This document shows positions 5,220-9,682 of a stretch of 9,682 nucleotides of DNA, piece by piece. Made by a program: the position numbers and the translations under genes. Origin of the DNA: Anaerolineales bacterium UBA6663 (GTDB taxonomy: Bacteria; Chloroflexota; Anaerolineae; Anaerolineales; UBA6663); NCBI GenBank assembly GCA_002455335.1, contig DKKP01000147.1:1-9682 (forward strand), given 5' to 3'. Within the stretch, counting starts at the first letter, position 1; the number at the start of each line of letters is the position of its first letter. The notes beneath the pieces were generated by a model. That model was given only the letters and a program-made list of their open reading frames with translations, ran no database searches and had not been told where the DNA came from.

Positions 5220-6094
5220 TGTCTCGTCTACAACAGCGCACCATCGTAGTGATCGTGCTGGCGGTGCTGAGCCTGGGTTTGATCGCGCTCACGCCGCTGC
5301 CGCTGTTTCAGCCGGTGCGCGAGGCGTTGAGCTACCCCCTGAGCTTCGTGCAGAGCCCGCTGGCGACGATCTGGTCGCGCCTGACGGCCGTGTTTCAGCC
5401 CAATGCCGAGGTCGATGAACTGCGTGCGCGCAATGCCGAGCTCGAGGCCGAGATCGCGCGGTTGAGCGCCGACAACGTCCGGCTGAGCGAGAGCGAGGCC
5501 GATATGCGCATCCTCACCAACTTGTTGGATTACGCCGAGACCCAGCCTGCAAGCGATTACCTGGCCGCCAACGTCATCGGCCGCGACAGCTCGCCGCTGC
5601 TGAGCTACATCATCCTCGATCGCGGCTCCGACGACGGCATCGCGCGCGGCATGCCCGTCGTGACGGCCGAGGGTCTTGTGGGGAGCGTGGTCGAGGTGAC
5701 GCGCAACGCCTGCAAGGTGCGCCCGGTGACCGACCCGGCCTCGCGCGTCACGTCCCGCCTGCAGGAGTCGCGCAGCCCGGGCGTCGTTGGGGGCAGTCAG
5801 GGTGGCGTGCTGACCATGAACTTCATCGCCCAGGGCGTGCGCATCACCGAGGGTGAGCGCGTGCTGACCTCGGGCCTCGGCGGCGACTACCCGGCCGACC
5901 TGGTGATCGGCACAGTCGCCAACGTGCGCCAGCTCGATTACGAAGTGCTCCAGGCCGCGACGCTCAACCCGACCGTGAACTTCGGCGCGCTCGAGATCGT
6001 GCTGATCATCACCGACTTCCAGCCTGTGGATCTCTCGCCCTTTTTCGCGGCGCCGACGGCGACTCCCGTGTCGCCGCCCGTGCCCAACCCCTAG
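5219..6094 (+). CDS. mreC: Rod-shape-determining protein MreC
   Basis: MreC is the bitopic elongasome scaffold. Its periplasmic or extracellular part binds and activates PBP2. This 291-residue protein has the family layout: a short basic N-terminus, one transmembrane helix (about 8-27), a coiled coil (about 63-105, rich in Glu/Leu/Arg heptads such as ELRARNAELEAEIARL), then the two-lobed MreC beta domain (about 115-266), including RDSSPLLSYIILDRGSDDGI and the SPGVVGG segment. A Pro/Thr-rich tail (279-291) follows. The length is normal. The ATG at 5219 is the first in-frame start after mreB and has no Shine-Dalgarno sequence, because the intercistronic hairpin ends beside it. It is followed by mreD after 20 bases. 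Confidence 0.95.
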   Translation: MSRLQQRTIVVIVLAVLSLGLIALTPLPLFQPVREALSYPLSFVQSPLATIWSRLTAVFQPNAEVDELRARNAELEAEIARLSADNVRLSESEADMRILTNLLDYAETQPASDYLAANVIGRDSSPLLSYIILDRGSDDGIARGMPVVTAEGLVGSVVEVTRNACKVRPVTDPASRVTSRLQESRSPGVVGGSQGGVLTMNFIAQGVRITEGERVLTSGLGGDYPADLVIGTVANVRQLDYEVLQAATLNPTVNFGALEIVLIITDFQPVDLSPFFAAPTATPVSPPVPNP

Positions 6095-6114
6095 CCCATG
6101 GGGCACCCTGAACC

Positions 6115-6615
6115 ATGCGCGCCGTATTGCTCGGGCTCCCTATTCTGGCGCTGGCCGCGATCCTCGAGAGCACTGTGCTGCCCGACCTGGCGCTGCTGCG
6201 CGGGCGGGTCGATCTTGTGCTGCTGCTGACCCTGAGCTGGACGCTTGCGGGGGACGGACAGGGCGGCGCCTTTTGGGGTTTTGTCGGGGGGTTGTGGCTC
6301 GGCCTGCTCTCGGGCGGCCCGCTTGGCCTGGCCTCGTTCGCGCTTGTGCTGATCGCGTATCTGGCCAGCCAATCGGAGGGTCGTGTCTGGCGTTCGCACG
6401 TGTTGTTGCCCCTGGCCAGCGCGCTGCTCGGGAGCGCGGCGTACCACCTGATCCTGGCCGCGGGGCTGGCGCTGGGCGGCGAAGCCGTGGATTGGGAGAT
6501 CCTGGCGCGCCAGATCTTGTTGCCCTCAGCCCTGCTTAATGCGATCCTTATCCTGCCCATCTACGCTATGACACGCTGGCTGCGCGGCCTGATCTATCCG
6601 GAGGCCGTCGCCTGA
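6115..6615 (+). CDS. mreD: Rod-shape-determining membrane protein MreD
   Basis: MreD is a small polytopic membrane protein of the elongasome that partners MreC. At 166 residues it has the normal family length. It is strongly hydrophobic, with about five membrane segments (roughly 4-22, 31-46, 52-66, 68-85 with 95-117, and 133-155). The N-terminal region, in which a helix is followed by ESTVLPDLAL and RGRVDLVLLL, is typical of the family, where a short loop precedes a P/D-containing second helix. The identification rests on this pattern and on its position between mreC and mrdA. The start ATG has no clear Shine-Dalgarno. The gene begins 20 bases after mreC and ends 14 bases before mrdA, so translational coupling is likely. 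Confidence 0.92.
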   Translation: MRAVLLGLPILALAAILESTVLPDLALLRGRVDLVLLLTLSWTLAGDGQGGAFWGFVGGLWLGLLSGGPLGLASFALVLIAYLASQSEGRVWRSHVLLPLASALLGSAAYHLILAAGLALGGEAVDWEILARQILLPSALLNAILILPIYAMTRWLRGLIYPEAVA

Positions 6616-6629
6616 GCGCGACATCGACC

Positions 6630-8801
6630 ATGCGAAACGGACGTCAACGCCGCGGACCCATCCTTCCGAGCATCCCCCGGGAATGGACGTTCTATGCCGC
6701 GCTCGTGCTGGCCGTCGGCTGGTTGATCACACAGCTCTACCGCGTACAGGTGAGCGAGTTTTCGGGCTATCAAGAACAAGCCGTCGAAAACCGCACCCGT
6801 CTGATCAGCGAGCCGGCGCCGCGCGGCGTGATCTATGATCGCAACCTCGTGCTACTGGCGGCCAACGAACCCTCATTCAACATCGTCATCACCCCGGCCT
6901 ACCTGCCCGACGATGCCGCGGCCACAGACGCGATCTACCGCCGCCTGGCCGTGTTGCTCGACATGCCGATCGAAGTGCCGGGGAGCACGCCGATCGAGCG
7001 CTGTCGTGAGGGCCGCGGCATCAAAGACTGGGTCGACGAGCAATTCGGCATCAAGCCCTTCAGCCCTGTGCCGATCAAGTGCGCGGTCGATCAGGAGACG
7101 GCCTTCATCATCGAACAACTCAAGGCTGACATGCCCGGCGTCGACGTCGAGGCGGCTCCGGTGCGCAACTACCCGACCGGCGCCGTCACAGCCAACATCG
7201 TCGGCTACATGGCGCGCATCCCGTCGCCCGAAGACGGGCCGTACTTCCGCGATCTGTACAACCAGTACGTCGCCCGCGGGCTCGATCCGGATCGTGACCG
7301 CGTCGGCGTCCAGGGCATCGAGGCCTCGCTTCAGGAGGAGCTCGCCGGCCAGAACGGCGGCCTGCTGATCGAGGAAGACGCCTCGCGCCAGGCGCTGCGC
7401 ATCACCGAGGTGCTGACCGACACGCAACCCGGGCTGAACGTCCAACTGACCATCGACGTGCGGCTACAGCAGGCGGTTCAGGAGTCGCTCGCGCAATGGC
7501 TGCGCAGCATGTGGGCGACCACAAACGGCGCTTACGACTTCACCAGCGGGGTCGTGATCGTAATGGATCCACGGAACGGCGAAGTGCTGGCGATGGTGTC
7601 GTGGCCGACCTACGACAACGAGCGCTTTGCCAGCGGCATCGACTACCCCTACTACTGCACACTGACGGCCTGCGATGGCGGCGGCATCGTCACGCCGATC
7701 AACCCTGACTACCCGATGCTCAACCACGCGACGCAGATCCTGTATCCCCCGGGATCGGTCTTCAAGATCGTCACGGCGGTCGGGGCGCTCGAGGAAGATG
7801 TCATCGACCCCGAGGCCCAGGTCGACGACCCGGGCAAGATCACGATTAAGAACGCGTACTACCCCAACGACCCGGGCTTCAACAAAGACTTCGTCTGTTG
7901 GAACCGCGAGGGCCACGGGCTGGTCGACTTCCGCACCGGCATCGCCCAGTCGTGCAACGTGTACTTCTACAAGATCGGCGGCGGCTTTGTCGAGGACGAC
8001 CAGATCCGTGAGGGCGGGTTGGGCCTGGATGACCTCGGCAGATGGATGCAACTCTTCGGCTTTGGCGAGCCGACCGGGATCGAACTCCCGGCGGAACAGA
8101 CCGGCATCGTCCCCGACCGCGCCTGGAAGCGGATCAACATCGGCGAAAACTGGGCGACTGGCGACACCTACAACGCCGTCATCGGGCAGGGCTATGTCAC
8201 AGTGACCCCGCTGCAGATGCTCAACGCCTACAACGTGATCGCGAACGGCGGGACGCTCTATCAACCCCAGATCGTGGATAAGTTCCTGGACGGCGAGGGC
8301 AACGTGATCACCGACACGCAGCCGATCGTCCTTCGGGAGCTGCCGATCGACCCGACCAACCTGCAAATCGTGCGCGAAGGCCTGCGCCGGACCGTGGTCG
8401 ATGGCACGCTCTCTGTCCCTGACAAACTCGGCAAGGCCAGCCAGGGGCCGATCGTGGATATCACGCAGTACGAGGTCTCGGGCAAAACCGGGACAGCCGA
8501 GTATTGCGACCGGACCGCCTGGGAGAACGGGTTGTGCATCCCGGGCAGCTGGCCGGCGCATGCGTGGACCACGCTCTACGCACCGTCGCAGGAGCCCGAA
8601 GTGGCTGTGATTGCCTTTATCTACAACGGCACCGAGGGCTCGGTCGTCGCCGGTCCGCTGGCCAACCAGGCGCTCAAGCTCTACTACGAGATCGTCAAGG
8701 GCGAGGATATGACCCTCGAGGGCGAGACGCTGCCTGACGAGGACGCGCCTGTCGACCCGGACGCCACCCCGGCCCCGCCCGGCCCCCTTGTCGAACCCTG
8801 A
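6630..8801 (+). CDS. mrdA: Penicillin-binding protein 2, elongation-specific transpeptidase (MrdA)
   Basis: Class B PBPs cross-link peptidoglycan; PBP2 works with RodA in side-wall growth. The 723-residue protein has a basic cytoplasmic start, one membrane anchor (about 19-37), a dimerisation/pedestal domain beginning with RGVIYDRN (65-72) and running to about 265, and a transpeptidase domain from about 300. Active-site motifs are complete: SVFK with nucleophile S376 and K379, SCN (441-443), and KTGTAE (619-624). After KTG there is a segment with two cysteines (C626, C636) before the strand HAWTTLYAPS. Eight cysteines in all lie in the exported part (C125, C151, C343, C348, C423, C442, C626, C636), so disulfides are possible. 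An acidic Pro-rich tail ends the protein. It is somewhat longer than E. coli PBP2 (about 630 residues). The start ATG lacks a Shine-Dalgarno and lies 14 bases after mreD. Confidence 0.96.
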   Translation: MRNGRQRRGPILPSIPREWTFYAALVLAVGWLITQLYRVQVSEFSGYQEQAVENRTRLISEPAPRGVIYDRNLVLLAANEPSFNIVITPAYLPDDAAATDAIYRRLAVLLDMPIEVPGSTPIERCREGRGIKDWVDEQFGIKPFSPVPIKCAVDQETAFIIEQLKADMPGVDVEAAPVRNYPTGAVTANIVGYMARIPSPEDGPYFRDLYNQYVARGLDPDRDRVGVQGIEASLQEELAGQNGGLLIEEDASRQALRITEVLTDTQPGLNVQLTIDVRLQQAVQESLAQWLRSMWATTNGAYDFTSGVVIVMDPRNGEVLAMVSWPTYDNERFASGIDYPYYCTLTACDGGGIVTPINPDYPMLNHATQILYPPGSVFKIVTAVGALEEDVIDPEAQVDDPGKITIKNAYYPNDPGFNKDFVCWNREGHGLVDFRTGIAQSCNVYFYKIGGGFVEDDQIREGGLGLDDLGRWMQLFGFGEPTGIELPAEQTGIVPDRAWKRINIGENWATGDTYNAVIGQGYVTVTPLQMLNAYNVIANGGTLYQPQIVDKFLDGEGNVITDTQPIVLRELPIDPTNLQIVREGLRRTVVDGTLSVPDKLGKASQGPIVDITQYEVSGKTGTAEYCDRTAWENGLCIPGSWPAHAWTTLYAPSQEPEVAVIAFIYNGTEGSVVAGPLANQALKLYYEIVKGEDMTLEGETLPDEDAPVDPDATPAPPGPLVEP

Positions 8802-8807
8802 CAGTGA

Positions 8808-8824
8808 GGGCCGGCTTCCGGCCC
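8808..8824 (+). terminator. GC hairpin after mrdA, possible terminator or attenuator
   Basis: GGGCCGG (8808-8814) and CCGGCCC (8818-8824) form a perfect 7-bp stem with a 3-base loop, starting six bases after the mrdA stop. Only a weak T-rich stretch follows (TTTGGTT at about 8833), so termination may be partial. It precedes the minC promoter and could separate the mre-mrdA transcript from minC. Confidence 0.45.
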
Positions 8825-8851
8825 ACCTGCCGTTTGGTTATGCGCACCCGA

Positions 8852-8880
8852 TTCGCATTTATACGGGGGCCGCATATAAT
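8852..8880 (+). promoter_or_regulatory. Promoter of minC with near-leaderless transcript
   Basis: TATAAT (8875-8880) is a perfect -10. TTCGCA (8852-8857) matches the -35 consensus at four of six positions with the ideal 17-bp spacing. Transcription should start near 8887, about six bases before the ATG at 8893, too short for a ribosome binding site. This promoter is the strongest by consensus in the window. Confidence 0.7.
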
Positions 8881-8892
8881 CCCCGCCAACAT

Positions 8893-9615
8893 ATGGGCGA
8901 AAAGGTTATCGGGGCAGCGTCCCCGGCCACGACAGTCAGCATCAAAGGGATCCGCGACGGCCTGCTCCTGACCGTGCGCGGCGCGGCGAGCTGGGATGAG
9001 GCGGCGGTTGCCGTCCTCAACCGGATCGATCAAACCGCGGATTTCTTCCGGGGCGCCCGGGTGGCGCTGGATGTGGGCGACCTCGAGCCGGAGGCCGAGG
9101 CGCTGGCCGGGCTGCGCCAGGTGCTCGCTGAACGCCGGGTGACGCTGTGGACCGTGCTCGGCACAGACGCGATCACCACAGCCACGCAGGCCGCCGGCCT
9201 GAACGTCGCGATCCCGGCCACGAGCCCCGACGCGCCCAAAACCGACGAAGACGTCGAGTTCATCCATGAGGAAGTCGGCGAGGCCGCCCTGCTCGTCTCG
9301 CACACGTTGCGGTCGGGCCGCAGTGTGCGCTACGCCGGGCATGTGGTGGTCATGGGCGATGTCAACCCGGGCGCCGAGATCGTGGCGACCGGCAACATCG
9401 TGGTCTGGGGCCGTCTGCGTGGCGTGGCCCACGCCGGGGCAGACGGGGACGAGCGGGCCGTGGTCTGCGCGCTCGACCTGCAGCCCACCCAGTTGCGGAT
9501 CGCGGGCAAGATCGCGACGGCGCCCGGCCCGGCCGGGCAGCCACAGCCAGAGATCGCGCGTGTGCGCGACGATCGGATCGTCGCCGAGCGCTGGAGCGGC
9601 ACGCGCGCGCGGTAG
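8893..9615 (+). CDS. minC: Septum site-determining protein MinC
   Basis: MinC inhibits FtsZ polymerisation; MinD recruits it to the membrane so that division is kept to mid-cell. The 240-residue protein has a MinC_N domain (about 13-105, starting VSIKGIRDGLLLTV) and a linker (about 106-135). The C-terminal beta-helix domain (about 138-232) carries family signatures: SGRSVRYAGHVVVMGDVNPGAEI, GNIVVWGRLRGVAHAG and the QLRIAG strand (200-205). In the C domain, the RLRGVAHAG surface is the part known to contact MinD. A longer frame opens at a TTG at 8788, but it would overlap mrdA and include the hairpin and promoter, so the ATG at 8893 is chosen. It is followed after 59 bases by the probable minD start. 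Two GC hairpins bracket the gene. Confidence 0.94.
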   Translation: MGEKVIGAASPATTVSIKGIRDGLLLTVRGAASWDEAAVAVLNRIDQTADFFRGARVALDVGDLEPEAEALAGLRQVLAERRVTLWTVLGTDAITTATQAAGLNVAIPATSPDAPKTDEDVEFIHEEVGEAALLVSHTLRSGRSVRYAGHVVVMGDVNPGAEIVATGNIVVWGRLRGVAHAGADGDERAVVCALDLQPTQLRIAGKIATAPGPAGQPQPEIARVRDDRIVAERWSGTRAR

Positions 9616-9620
9616 TCGCA

Positions 9621-9652
9621 GCCCGGCCGAAGACCGGGCGCAATGGTTTTTT
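9621..9652 (+). terminator. Hairpin with downstream T-run after minC
   Basis: GCCCGG (9621-9626) pairs with CCGGGC (9634-9639), and an inner C-G pair with a bulged A can extend the stem. A run of six T follows at 9647-9652, seven bases beyond the stem. That is further than in a typical intrinsic terminator, so partial termination or attenuation before minD is as likely as a full stop. Confidence 0.4.
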
Positions 9653-9674
9653 GTGAAGGACGCGGAGCACATCT

Positions 9675-9682
9675 ATGGCGGG
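9675..9682 (+). CDS. Start of the next gene, probably minD (only 8 bases in window)
   Basis: An ATG at 9675 follows a CGGAG ribosome-binding-like sequence (9663-9667) at a spacing of seven bases. Only Met-Ala and two further bases are visible. Identity as MinD, the membrane ATPase partner of MinC, is inferred purely from the position after minC, since minC and minD are neighbours in many bacteria. Confidence 0.4.

Noticed and set aside
6095..6114. CCCATGGG palindrome between mreC and mreD as a regulatory site
   Set aside because: Only 8 bp in a 20-base gap; too short to distinguish from chance in GC-rich DNA.
8788..8892. Earlier TTG start for minC
   Set aside because: It would overlap the mrdA end and translate through a hairpin and a consensus promoter. 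The extra residues do not match MinC.

Overview
The window is GC-rich (roughly two thirds G+C by eye) and densely coding. It looks like the chromosome of a rod-shaped bacterium, most likely a member of Chloroflexota (Anaerolineae-like). That placement is an inference. It rests on the combination of an LCP protein with a C-terminal LytR_C domain, a Gram-positive-style MreB, a mreBCD-mrdA-minC(-minD) cluster, several start codons without a Shine-Dalgarno sequence, and intergenic heptamer repeats of a kind I associate with that phylum. No rRNA, tRNA, CRISPR array or transposase gene was seen.

Layout from left to right. (1) The 3' part of a LytR-CpsA-Psr cell-wall polymer ligase gene runs in from the left edge and stops at 1321. 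(2) A repeat-bearing spacer and a promoter precede a 344-residue tyrosine-recombinase-fold protein (1425-2459). Four of its six catalytic positions are substituted, including the nucleophilic tyrosine, and its N-terminus carries a QLPLF pentapeptide resembling a sliding-clamp-binding motif. (3) A convergent tilS gene (complement of 2499-3911) meets it tail to tail. Both genes end in codons for Ile-Ala-Asp-stop supplied by the two arms of one long inverted repeat. (4) A divergent control region (3912-4054) holds heptamer repeats, a perfect dyad, an extended -10 promoter and a good ribosome binding site. (5) The elongasome genes follow: mreB, mreC, mreD and mrdA (PBP2). A 26-bp perfect hairpin separates mreB from mreC. 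(6) minC has its own near-leaderless promoter and is flanked by two GC hairpins. The last 8 bases are the probable start of minD.

How the genes work together. MreB, MreC, MreD and PBP2 form the machine that inserts peptidoglycan along the cell cylinder. MinC, with MinD, blocks FtsZ polymerisation away from mid-cell. The LCP protein links other wall polymers to peptidoglycan. TilS is housekeeping tRNA modification. The degenerate recombinase is the protein whose function is least clear.

The main unexplained signals are: the catalytically substituted XerD-like protein with its clamp-like motif; a set of 7-bp-phased, mostly palindromic repeats occupying each of the four larger spacers in the left half of the window; and several genes whose predicted -10 element lies within a few bases of the start codon.
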